From an uncultured Cryomorphaceae bacterium (GTDB lineage Bacteria > Bacteroidota > Bacteroidia > Flavobacteriales > Schleiferiaceae), in contig CAKZJV010000007.1 of NCBI GenBank assembly GCA_937120475.1, positions 1,070,068-1,134,067 of the forward strand: DNA of 64,000 nucleotides. The letters run 5' to 3'. Under the pieces are notes generated by a model that worked only from the letters and a program-made list of their open reading frames with translations, did no database searches and had not been told where the DNA came from. This document shows, in pieces, positions 45,609-53,469 of this stretch. Position 1 is the first letter of the stretch; each line of letters opens with the position of its first letter. Both the position numbers and the translations under genes were made by a program.

Positions 45609-47084
45609 TTGGGACGTGCTCCATTAGGAAATATTCTCAAATACATTATCTCGGCCCTGCTGGCCGCTGTTACCGGCTACCTGATGGTAAGCAGGGGCTT
45701 GGCGGTGGCGGGCGTGGCTATTGGTATTCCCTTGCTCCTGGGCTTTTTTGTGATTTTTTTCCGTTGGCCTAAAACCGGGGTTTACTTTGTACTTATCATG
45801 TCCTTTATCCTCCCCATTTTAGGGCGGTACCTCCCCTCGGGCATACCCTTCGGGCTTACGGTGGATATTATGCTGGTGTTTACCTACATCGTGTTGTTTT
45901 TAAAACATTGGAAAAAAGTAGATTTTTCGCTGGCGGCCAACGAAGTTATGTTGCTGATGACCATATGGATGGCCTATATTATCCTGCAGATTGTAAACCC
46001 GGAAGCGTACAGCTTTGCGGCCTGGTTTTATTCCATGAGAGGGGTGGCCCTGTACCAGTTTTTATTGATTGGCCTTTGTTTTATCCTGTTCACCGATCGT
46101 AAGGATTGGTACCAGTTTTTTAATATTTGGCTGGGTATGTCGGTACTGGCCATCCTCTGGGCCATGAAACAAAAGGTGTTCGGGGTAGATTCTTACGAAC
46201 AAAGGTGGTTGGATGACGGTGCTGCCGTTACCCACGTTCTTTTCGGTAAACTACGGATATTCTCCTATTATTTTGATGCCGGAACCTTTGGGGCGGCCAT
46301 GGGACAAATCTCTATTATGAGCTTTATACTGGCTTTGGGGCCATGGAGCATGGGCAGACGGGTTTTTTACGTGGTGTTAGGGCTTTTTTCCTTTTATGCC
46401 TTAATGCTGAGCGGCACGCGCGGTGCCCTGGCGGTACCGGCTATAGGTGGTATCCTGTACCTCATTATGACCCGTAACTTCCGGATGCTGACGGTAGGGG
46501 GTGCCATTTTGTTAAGTGGATTTGTATTCCTGAAATACACCACCATTGGTAATGCCAATTACGATATTAACCGCCTTCGTACCGCGCTCGATCCAAATGA
46601 TGCTTCGTTGAACACCCGCTTACGCAACCGGGCACGCCTTACCGAATACTTAAGAGATAAGCCTTTTGGTGGTGGTATGGGTACGGTAGGTTCGTGGGGA
46701 CAACGCTTTTCTCCAGGTACCTGGCTGGCCAATTTCGAGCCGGACGGGCTTTATACGCGTATTCGCGCAGAAACGGGCCTTATCGGACGTATTTTTTACG
46801 TAGGTATGTGGGTTTTTATACTGGTGCGCGGGGTAATATTCATGTGGCGCTTCCCCGATATGGAGCGCAGAAATATTTCCATGGCCATTTTAGCGGGTTA
46901 TGCGGGCATACTGGTTGCCAATTATGGTAACTCGGTATTAACGCAATTCCCGGTATCTATTACCACCTTTATAGCCGTAGTGTTTGTTTACAATATGCGC
47001 TACTGGAACGAGGCCGGGCATTTTGAACTGCCCGATAAACCTACTCCAAGGCTGGGCCGTAAGCCCGATGATTTGCCGGAATAG
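45609..47084 (+). CDS. O-antigen ligase / Wzy-like polymerase family membrane protein
   Basis: 491-residue protein with ten or more membrane helices and one large outside loop (about residues 315-385), the layout of Wzy polymerases and WaaL ligases. The LSGTRGALAVPAIGG stretch near residue 265 is the typical Wzy_C motif. It starts with TTG at 45609, 6 bases after the secreted protein gene. In this locus, which also has a flippase and a Wzc-like protein, polymerase is the likelier role; ligase cannot be excluded. It is followed by a bidirectional terminator. Confidence 0.88.
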   Translation: MGRAPLGNILKYIISALLAAVTGYLMVSRGLAVAGVAIGIPLLLGFFVIFFRWPKTGVYFVLIMSFILPILGRYLPSGIPFGLTVDIMLVFTYIVLFLKHWKKVDFSLAANEVMLLMTIWMAYIILQIVNPEAYSFAAWFYSMRGVALYQFLLIGLCFILFTDRKDWYQFFNIWLGMSVLAILWAMKQKVFGVDSYEQRWLDDGAAVTHVLFGKLRIFSYYFDAGTFGAAMGQISIMSFILALGPWSMGRRVFYVVLGLFSFYALMLSGTRGALAVPAIGGILYLIMTRNFRMLTVGGAILLSGFVFLKYTTIGNANYDINRLRTALDPNDASLNTRLRNRARLTEYLRDKPFGGGMGTVGSWGQRFSPGTWLANFEPDGLYTRIRAETGLIGRIFYVGMWVFILVRGVIFMWRFPDMERRNISMAILAGYAGILVANYGNSVLTQFPVSITTFIAVVFVYNMRYWNEAGHFELPDKPTPRLGRKPDDLPE

Positions 47085-47113
47085 ATTAAACCTTTAATTA
47101 TTCAGAAAAACAG

Positions 47114-47140
47114 AAAAGCCCCAACCTCGGTGGGGCTTTT
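47114..47140. terminator. Bidirectional terminator between wzy-like and wzc-like genes
   Basis: Perfect 10-bp arms AAAAGCCCCA (47114-47123) and TGGGGCTTTT (47131-47140) with T-runs on both strands. It serves the two convergent genes on either side. Confidence 0.85.
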
Positions 47141-47168
47141 TACTTGGAATACGTTTATTTTTTACTGT

Positions 47169-49382
47169 TTAGTTATTGCGATTATGACTGAACTTCCGGG
47201 AGTGGAATTCCAGGGTAAAAATCATCTTCATAAACCTACGCAGGAAGGAACGTGACTTTTTAATATCACCCAGCACCACATCCATGTAATCGGGATCTAC
47301 ACCGTTTACAATCAACCTGGGTTGTACATTAAGGGTATTGATGAATTCCTTGATGGCAAAGCGATCTGCCTTGTTCCACGAGCGGTGGGCCGAGAGTACA
47401 CAAAAAGCCATATCCGCTTTCTCGGCAAGATCCAGCGGATACTGTTCGGTTATAATTCCCTCGATGGTTACAAATACAAAGTCGTACAGGGAGGAGGTAT
47501 AACCGGAAGGGATAAGATCATCGAAGTTGCGGGTTTTTAAGAAGTCGCGACCGGCCTGGTGTACACTGTTGTCGTAAAAGGCTTCGGTATCTATGGCTTT
47601 ATGGGTTAGCACCAGCACCTTGAAATTCATGGATACCAATTCATTGGCCAGCAGGTGGGTCATAAACGCCTTACCATCGCTTTCACGGGTGCTGAATACC
47701 AGCACATATTTCGGTTTCTTTTGGGTAACGCCAAGGGCCCGCATTTCCAGGCGGGTATTCTGGCTCATTAAGCCCAGGGCCTTGTCCTTCAGCCACTCCA
47801 TATCCACACTACGGTTTTTGCTATCCTCGCGTAAATCAGGAAAAGCACCCAAAAGCTTAAGTCCGGTAAGTTCCTCTGCTCTTTCCGGATGCCGCACGGT
47901 GTTATCGAGAAACTCCATGATTACGATGATACTAAAGGGTACCGTAAAACCGATTACCGCAGCTACCAGCACCAACAAGGTGGATTTAGACTTCAGGGGC
48001 TGCAAAGGATAATTGGGTGGTACCGTAACTACCAAACCACCGGTAGCCAAGGTTTCACTTTGCTGGCGCATCATGGCCATATTCATACTATGCAGCAATT
48101 CCAGGTAGTGACGTTCCTCTACGGCAATTTCACGTTCCATACGGGCAATTTCGGAGCCCAGGGGTGCAAACTCATCGTAAACGGAGCGGAAATAAGCTTT
48201 ACGCGTTTCAAAAACTTCCAGGCGCGCGTTCGCTTCATCCAGGGCCAGTGTATAACTCAACCATTCTTGTAATATATCCTTGAGGGGAACTCCTTCGGTG
48301 GTTTTACCGTATTGATAACGCTTTTCAAGGGTATTATTGAGCTGTGCCTCCAGTTTAGCCGCATTGTTTTTAAGTTTTTCCAACTCTTTAGCGTCCTTAT
48401 AATACACTTCGAGCTGGGCAATTTTATACTTGATATCGGCCAACTGCTTGCGCTTCTCCAGTATATCATCGCTGAACTTTACAATTTCCTTGTTCAGTTC
48501 CAGTTGCTTTTCCAGTTTTTCCACCGATGCCTCCGCTGCAGCTTTAACCGCCAGTTCCTTTTGGTACTCATCCTCCATCATCTCCTTAAGGGTCGCAATG
48601 GATTTAGTTTGTTCCTGGTAGTTAATAATGCGGTTTTTGATGCGGAAGTCTTTAAGCTTGGCCTCGGCCACTTGCAAGCGCTGATTAGCCAGTTCAACTT
48701 GCTCCCTGAAATACTCGATTACATCGCTGGATTGCCCCATTTTAATCTGGGCCATCTTATCGGTAAAAACATCATTCAGTATTTCGAGGGTGCTTTGGGT
48801 GATGCCGGGATCTGCCCAGGTATAGCTGATTTTGATAAGGTCAGAGTTTTGCAGGCGATAAACACTGATGCGCTGGATGGATTTGTAGCTGTAAGGAGAA
48901 CCGGCATCTTCGAAAGTAAGTTTTACCAGGTGGCTATCGTAGTTTTTTCGTTTGTACTCCCGCAGGTTTTCAATGGTTTCGAACATAGAGCCGGGCACCA
49001 GCAGGGAATCCTCCAGTTCCTGCGGCATTTTATACCGAAAATGACCCCAGTTTTCTTCGGTAATGTAACGAGGGTCAGCACTATCCAGCATCATGTGGCG
49101 GTAAAGCAAACGCTCGCCTACTTCCACCAGGGTTTGCTTGGATTGAATAATATTGATAAGGTTATCGTATTCGTTATTGGTGGCAAAAAAGTCGAGAGCT
49201 GAGTTTTCTACGGAAGCCACGTTAAGTCCTGAGGCAATACCGGTGTACACCTCTGTTTCAGATTGATATTGTTTTGGCAGGTTACGGGTAAGAAAAAACA
49301 CCACAATAGCCAATACAATGGAGCAGAGAAGAAATAGATTGAGATTGCGGTTTAATACCCTGAAAAACTGGACTAAACTCAT
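47169..49382 (-). CDS. Wzc-like polysaccharide copolymerase with degenerate kinase domain
   Basis: 737-residue inner membrane protein that should set chain length and help export. It has the Wzz-type N-terminal helix (residues 17-33), a long periplasmic coiled-coil section (about 200-420), the Pro-rich NYPLQPLKSKST before the second helix (about 465-490), and a cytoplasmic domain in the position of a BY-kinase. That domain starts VLVFSTRESDGKAFMTHLLA, where active kinases have GxxxGKS/T. The P-loop is lost, and the C-terminal tail has no tyrosine cluster. It is thus probably an inactive kinase. It is last in the six-gene operon and overlaps the TolC-like gene by 4 bases. Confidence 0.9.
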   Translation of the reverse strand: MSLVQFFRVLNRNLNLFLLCSIVLAIVVFFLTRNLPKQYQSETEVYTGIASGLNVASVENSALDFFATNNEYDNLINIIQSKQTLVEVGERLLYRHMMLDSADPRYITEENWGHFRYKMPQELEDSLLVPGSMFETIENLREYKRKNYDSHLVKLTFEDAGSPYSYKSIQRISVYRLQNSDLIKISYTWADPGITQSTLEILNDVFTDKMAQIKMGQSSDVIEYFREQVELANQRLQVAEAKLKDFRIKNRIINYQEQTKSIATLKEMMEDEYQKELAVKAAAEASVEKLEKQLELNKEIVKFSDDILEKRKQLADIKYKIAQLEVYYKDAKELEKLKNNAAKLEAQLNNTLEKRYQYGKTTEGVPLKDILQEWLSYTLALDEANARLEVFETRKAYFRSVYDEFAPLGSEIARMEREIAVEERHYLELLHSMNMAMMRQQSETLATGGLVVTVPPNYPLQPLKSKSTLLVLVAAVIGFTVPFSIIVIMEFLDNTVRHPERAEELTGLKLLGAFPDLREDSKNRSVDMEWLKDKALGLMSQNTRLEMRALGVTQKKPKYVLVFSTRESDGKAFMTHLLANELVSMNFKVLVLTHKAIDTEAFYDNSVHQAGRDFLKTRNFDDLIPSGYTSSLYDFVFVTIEGIITEQYPLDLAEKADMAFCVLSAHRSWNKADRFAIKEFINTLNVQPRLIVNGVDPDYMDVVLGDIKKSRSFLRRFMKMIFTLEFHSRKFSHNRNN

Positions 49383-50173
49383 TTGGTATACCTTGTGTAT
49401 TTAAACTTGCTAAACGGCACTCCTACCATACGTTCCAAACGGGTATAAGCATTGCTGAACTGTGTGCGCAGCTGTTCGTATTCCGATGCATAACGGGCTT
49501 TTAATTCAGCCGTTTGCCCCAGTTGATCCAAAGAAAGTTCACCATCCCGAAAACGTTCCTCGGCCATATCTGAAATGAGCCGTGATGACTCCTTAGCCTC
49601 GGAAATAATATTAAGTAACCGCTGTAGCAGCAACAATTGGTTGTAGGTTTCTATTACTCTTTCGCGCACCTGCCTTTCTACTTCGTTGTATTTGGCTTCC
49701 TGGCTTTCTACCATCGCTTCTGCGCGCTTTATGCGGTCCTTACGGCCGTACCAGCTACTTACGGGAATGGTCACCCCTACTCCGAGGTTGTAACCTTCGT
49801 TAACCTGGTTACCTCCTATCAGTAAGCCGCTTAATATCACTTGGTTACCGTATGACCAGTTGTACCCACCGATAAAGCGGATATCCTCGGCCCATCTTTT
49901 CTTTTCTATTATTACGTCATACTCTGAGGCCTCTATTAGTGCCTCGTAATAATCTTTGTCCGGTGCATGGGTAAGTGCGGAGTCTATTAAGACCGAAAGA
50001 GGCGGCAAATAGTCCAGAATATTGATATCCAGCGGTAAAATGGAGTCGGTTTCATTTTCCAATGAAACCTCTACAGAATCCACTTGCGCGCTCATTTGCA
50101 GTACCATTACCGTAAAGATACTGGAGAGCAGAGCTCGCATCCGGGGGGCGTAAAAGCACTTTTTAACAAACAT
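49379..50173 (-). CDS. Half-size TolC-like outer membrane factor
   Basis: 264-residue outer membrane efflux (OEP/TolC) family protein. TolC proteins normally have two repeats and about 450 residues. Here there is one: after the signal peptide come LIDSALTHAPDKDYYEALIE, beta-strand segments (GYNWSYGNQVILSG, GVGVTIPVSSW), and one helical hairpin (AEAMVESQEAKYNEVERQVR to YTRLERMVGVPFSKF). The frame is open from signal to stop, with no sign of frameshift. The ATG at 50173 abuts the previous stop; one at 50140 (MRALLSSIF) is an alternative start. It might be the outer membrane exit for the polysaccharide, since no Wza is encoded nearby (inference). Confidence 0.85.
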   Translation of the reverse strand: MFVKKCFYAPRMRALLSSIFTVMVLQMSAQVDSVEVSLENETDSILPLDINILDYLPPLSVLIDSALTHAPDKDYYEALIEASEYDVIIEKKRWAEDIRFIGGYNWSYGNQVILSGLLIGGNQVNEGYNLGVGVTIPVSSWYGRKDRIKRAEAMVESQEAKYNEVERQVRERVIETYNQLLLLQRLLNIISEAKESSRLISDMAEERFRDGELSLDQLGQTAELKARYASEYEQLRTQFSNAYTRLERMVGVPFSKFKYTRYTK

Positions 50174-51313
50174 TCAAACATTTTCTTTTTGAAACAATGC
50201 CGGGATAGTCTTTAAAATCAGACGAATATCATTCCAGAAACTGAAGTTCTTCGCGTATTTATTGTCGAGGGCTTTCCGTTCTTCTTCGGACATATCACCC
50301 TTACCTCTTTTCTCCACCTGCCATAGTCCGGTTATACCTGCCGGGGCCAAAAAGCGCTCTCCCCAATCATCGGAGGTCAACTGCTCCGCTTCATAAAGGG
50401 GCAACGGACGGTTGCCTACAATGGACATATCGCCTTTTAGCACGTTCAGCAACTGGGGTAGCTCGTCAATACTGGTGTTACGGATAAATTTACCCACCTT
50501 GGTTACCCTGGGGTCATTGGCAATTTTCACAAAGGTTCCGGCCTGTTGTTTTCGTTTTAATTCCAGGTATTCTTCCTCGCTCATGGGGGTACCGTCTTTA
50601 TAAATCAAGGTTGGTGAACCCAAAAGCGAATGATACTCCTTGCGTAGATTATCGGTGGATTCCTGCTTGGCGTACTGGTTAAGGTGTTGCACCTCTTTCA
50701 AGCGTTCGGCCGCATCCACGTACATCGAACGGAATTTGTAGAAATCAAAAACCTTGTACCCGGTTCCCACCCGTTTTGAAACGTAGAATATGGGCCCTTT
50801 GGACTCCAGCTTAAGGGCCAGTACCACTAGCAAAAGAACCGGTGATAGCAAAACCAGTGCAGTGCCTGCCACTACAATATCAAAAATCCGTTTGGCCACC
50901 GGTATTTTATACTCATCATATTTTGTCTTCCGGGCATCGCCCAGTTTGGCATCCAGCATCTGCTTAAGGAAGTCGATACGCTCCACCACTACCTGCTCGG
51001 AAATATGGGGTTCGTACAATTCGGTAATACCAAGTTTCAGAAACTCTTTTTTACGGCCGTTTTCAAGGTTTCGGCTAACCAACGAATAAGGTATTTTGAA
51101 GCTGTTGAGCAAATCACGGTAACGCTCAAAAATACCATCTCCTTTCAATCCTCTCAGTTGATATTCGGATAGCACCAGATCATAGCCGGAGAGGTTTTCC
51201 AACTGGTTGTGAAAGCCCACAACATTCTTTACCTGCTTTAGCTCCACATTTTCCAATACGGAGTAGCGTTCTACCAGTTCATTCTCTTCCCCTATGTATA
51301 ATATGCGTTTCAA
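50174..51313 (-). CDS. Phosphoglycosyl transferase fused to a degenerate receiver domain
   Basis: 379-residue protein. Residues about 135-379 are a bacterial sugar transferase that loads the first sugar-phosphate onto undecaprenyl phosphate: KRIFDIVVAGTALVLLSP (membrane element), FYVSKRVGTGYKVFDFYKFR, SIDELPQLLNVLKGDMSIVG and GITGLWQV. Instead of the usual membrane domains, residues 1-120 look like a response-regulator receiver whose key residues are changed: E50 for the phospho-Asp (DLVLSEYQL), S80 kept, E101 for the Lys (LYEPH), and no acidic pair after the first strand. It should not be phosphorylated and may act as a docking or phospho-mimic domain. It starts with TTG overlapping the receiver gene stop (TTGA). 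Confidence 0.9.
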   Translation of the reverse strand: MKRILYIGEENELVERYSVLENVELKQVKNVVGFHNQLENLSGYDLVLSEYQLRGLKGDGIFERYRDLLNSFKIPYSLVSRNLENGRKKEFLKLGITELYEPHISEQVVVERIDFLKQMLDAKLGDARKTKYDEYKIPVAKRIFDIVVAGTALVLLSPVLLLVVLALKLESKGPIFYVSKRVGTGYKVFDFYKFRSMYVDAAERLKEVQHLNQYAKQESTDNLRKEYHSLLGSPTLIYKDGTPMSEEEYLELKRKQQAGTFVKIANDPRVTKVGKFIRNTSIDELPQLLNVLKGDMSIVGNRPLPLYEAEQLTSDDWGERFLAPAGITGLWQVEKRGKGDMSEEERKALDNKYAKNFSFWNDIRLILKTIPALFQKENV

Positions 51314-51690
51314 GATCGCAGGCTGATTAGGTTGTCAATACGGAGACCGAGTTCTTCGGGGTTAAAGGGCTTTATAAGGTAATCATTGGCCCCCAGCTTC
51401 AGGCACTTAATCCTTTCGGCACTACTCTCTTCGCCTGAAAGTACAATCAGGGGTACATCACTGAAAAAACCACTCTCACGAACTTTTTTGATGTATTCAA
51501 AACCATTGATCTCGGGCATATTCAAATCGGCCACTACCAAATCGGGAATGTTTCCGGAGTACATCCACTCCAGGCCTTCGCGGCCATTTTCGAGTGAAAT
51601 AACCTCGTACTTTTCTTTGAGAATCTGCTCTAACAGCTTTCTCATGATTGGTTCATCATCAATGATCAAAACTTGTTTCATACGTGGCAT
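51310..51690 (-). CDS. Single-domain response regulator
   Basis: 126-residue stand-alone receiver with all catalytic residues: acidic pair DD (residues 11-12), phosphoacceptor D55 (DLVVADLNMP), S in VLSGEE and K in YLIKPF. It has no output domain. ATG at 51690 abuts the Hpt gene stop; a second ATG at 51681 (MKQVLIIDDE) is possible. It could pass phosphate to or from the Hpt protein, or bind the receiver-like domain of the transferase encoded next; both are inferences from the operon. Confidence 0.94.
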   Translation of the reverse strand: MPRMKQVLIIDDEPIMRKLLEQILKEKYEVISLENGREGLEWMYSGNIPDLVVADLNMPEINGFEYIKKVRESGFFSDVPLIVLSGEESSAERIKCLKLGANDYLIKPFNPEELGLRIDNLISLRS

Positions 51691-52029
51691 TTAGAGGGTG
51701 CGTAATTGTTCAAAAGCGGTTTTTAAAACTTCATCCACTTTGCCTATTTCACCGTTCAGAGCTTCATCGGGTTGCTCATTCTTTCCCTTGTTCTCCACTT
51801 CCCTGATCTCGCTGTAAATAGATTTGATCCCGAATAGGTCAATATTGGGCTTTATCTTATGGGCAATACCGCCCATGGTTTTCCAGTCCTTTTGGGCGTG
51901 GGCCGTTTTCATTTCCTCCAATTGCCCCGGAGTATGTTCCAAAAAGGTTTCAATCATACTATGCACAAACTCCTCACTACCTCCTGCCAATTCCTCCAGC
52001 TGACTTAAATCGTAAACTTTATCAGACAT
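51691..52029 (-). CDS. Histidine phosphotransfer (Hpt) protein
   Basis: 112-residue single Hpt domain: a helical bundle with the phosphorylatable H57 in GGIAHKIKPNIDLFG. The start is the ATG at 52029 rather than the TTG just before it. Hpt proteins shuttle phosphate between receiver domains in multistep relays. The operon holds two intact receivers (this gene's neighbours) but no histidine kinase, so a hybrid kinase elsewhere would have to feed it. It lies 17 bases after the sigma-54 regulator gene. Confidence 0.9.
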   Translation of the reverse strand: MSDKVYDLSQLEELAGGSEEFVHSMIETFLEHTPGQLEEMKTAHAQKDWKTMGGIAHKIKPNIDLFGIKSIYSEIREVENKGKNEQPDEALNGEIGKVDEVLKTAFEQLRTL

Positions 52030-52046
52030 CAACGTTTTGGTTTTAC

Positions 52047-53393
52047 TTAAATGGTTAATTCATTGTTCTTTATCATGCGGTAAATGGTGCTTTTCCCGAT
52101 GTCGAGTTTATGAGCCACCTTCACCACATTACGGTCGTATTTATCCAGGTAATGCTGGATAATGCGTGCGGTATAATCTTTCAACGTTGCCTCCTCACTA
52201 ATCAGGTTATCCATGGTAGAGGTTGAACTGAAATTGATATCCCGTTCTTCTATCTTCCCGTCATCCACCATTACCGTAGCCAATTCCACTACCGCCTTTA
52301 ATTCACGTACGTTACCCGGCCAACGATAGTTCAGTAGCTTTTTTTGCGCCCCGTTGGTGATCTGGATTTTACCGAGCTTGTTTTCTCGGGCAAATTCATC
52401 TACAAAGTGTTTGGCCAAAAGAACAATGTCGTTTTCCCGCTCCCGCAACGGTGGAAGCTCTATGGGTAGGCCCAGCAATCGATAGTAAAGGTCTTCCCTG
52501 AAGTTGCCACTTTTCACTTCTTCCGCCAGGTTACGGTGTGTAGCTACAATAACGCGTGCATTAATTTTTACGGCCTGGTTGCTGCCGATTCGGGTAACTT
52601 CTTTCTCCTGCAATACTCTTAAGAGTTTAGCCTGTAGCTGCAGGTCCATTTCTCCTATTTCATCCAGGAATATAGTGCCACCATTGGCCTCTTCAAACTT
52701 CCCGATGCGCTTATTAATAGCTCCGGTAAAGGCTCCTTTTTCGTGACCAAAAAGCTCACTCTCCAAAAGGTCACGGGGTATAGCGGCAATATTTACGGCC
52801 ACCAGTGATTTTTTATGAAACTTGGAATTGTAGTGAATAGCCTTGGCTACCAACTCTTTTCCTGTTCCGGTTTCACCGGTAACCGATACCGTAATATTGG
52901 TTTGAGCGGCTTTTTCGATAAGCTTGAATACATTCTTGATAGCCGGGCTGTTTCCCTTAATGTTGGAGAAATCATACTTCTGGTTAACTTCTTCCCTCAG
53001 CTTATCGATTTCATCGCGCAGGCGGGCATTTTCCCGAACATGGTTGGACGCATTCCACATGCGCTCCTTCGCATTATCATCCTTAACAATGTAATCGTAA
53101 GCCCCTTCTTTCAAGAGGTTTACTGCCGTACTTACATCTTCCTGACCACTTACTATTACCACAGGTATCTCCGGGTGAGTTTCCTTTATTTTTCGGAGGA
53201 TTTCTATCCCCGACATCTCTGGCAAAGAGTAGTCCAAAAAGATAAGGTTGGGCTTTTTATAGAGGTTATCCATGCACTCCTTTCCGCCTCGAAATACTTC
53301 TACTTCATTGTCAGGATTGAGTGACAGGTGGTGTTGAGCCATTCTTGAGTACAGCTCATTGTCGTCCACCACAAAAATTTTTAGAATATCCAT
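52047..53393 (-). CDS. Sigma-54-dependent response regulator (NtrC family)
   Basis: 448-residue activator with receiver (residues 1-120, phosphoacceptor D54 in LIFLDYSLPEMSG), AAA+ domain (Walker A GETGTGKE, sigma-54 contact loop GAFTGA, GGTIFLDEIGEMDLQLQAKL) and C-terminal Fis-type helix-turn-helix (VAHKLDIGKSTIYRMI). All parts needed for phosphorylation and sigma-54 activation are present. It heads the six-gene operon that ends in the Wzc-like gene, and probably controls polysaccharide genes. A perfect inverted repeat lies 51-73 bases upstream of its ATG. I found no clear GG-N10-GC sigma-54 promoter there. Confidence 0.95.
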   Translation of the reverse strand: MDILKIFVVDDNELYSRMAQHHLSLNPDNEVEVFRGGKECMDNLYKKPNLIFLDYSLPEMSGIEILRKIKETHPEIPVVIVSGQEDVSTAVNLLKEGAYDYIVKDDNAKERMWNASNHVRENARLRDEIDKLREEVNQKYDFSNIKGNSPAIKNVFKLIEKAAQTNITVSVTGETGTGKELVAKAIHYNSKFHKKSLVAVNIAAIPRDLLESELFGHEKGAFTGAINKRIGKFEEANGGTIFLDEIGEMDLQLQAKLLRVLQEKEVTRIGSNQAVKINARVIVATHRNLAEEVKSGNFREDLYYRLLGLPIELPPLRERENDIVLLAKHFVDEFARENKLGKIQITNGAQKKLLNYRWPGNVRELKAVVELATVMVDDGKIEERDINFSSTSTMDNLISEEATLKDYTARIIQHYLDKYDRNVVKVAHKLDIGKSTIYRMIKNNELTI

Positions 53394-53443
53394 AGCCTGC
53401 TCAAAGCGGTTTTTGGTTATCCCAAAGATGGCTTCAAAATCTC

Positions 53444-53466
53444 AAATTTGGAAAAATTCCAAATTT
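53444..53466. promoter_or_regulatory. Perfect 10-bp inverted repeat upstream of the sigma-54 regulator
   Basis: AAATTTGGAA-AAA-TTCCAAATTT (arms 53444-53453 and 53457-53466). It lies between the flippase stop (53470) and the regulator start (53393). It may be a binding site for the regulator or another factor. A weak terminator for the flippase gene is less likely because no T-run follows. Confidence 0.45.
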
Positions 53467-53469
53467 TAA

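Noticed and set aside
48312-49202. Long plus-strand open frame (about 296 codons) opposite the wzc-like gene
   Set aside because: It is the mirror of a gene with clear family motifs, has no recognisable domain, and its hydrophobic character comes from the antisense of Glu/Lys/Gln-rich coiled-coil codons.
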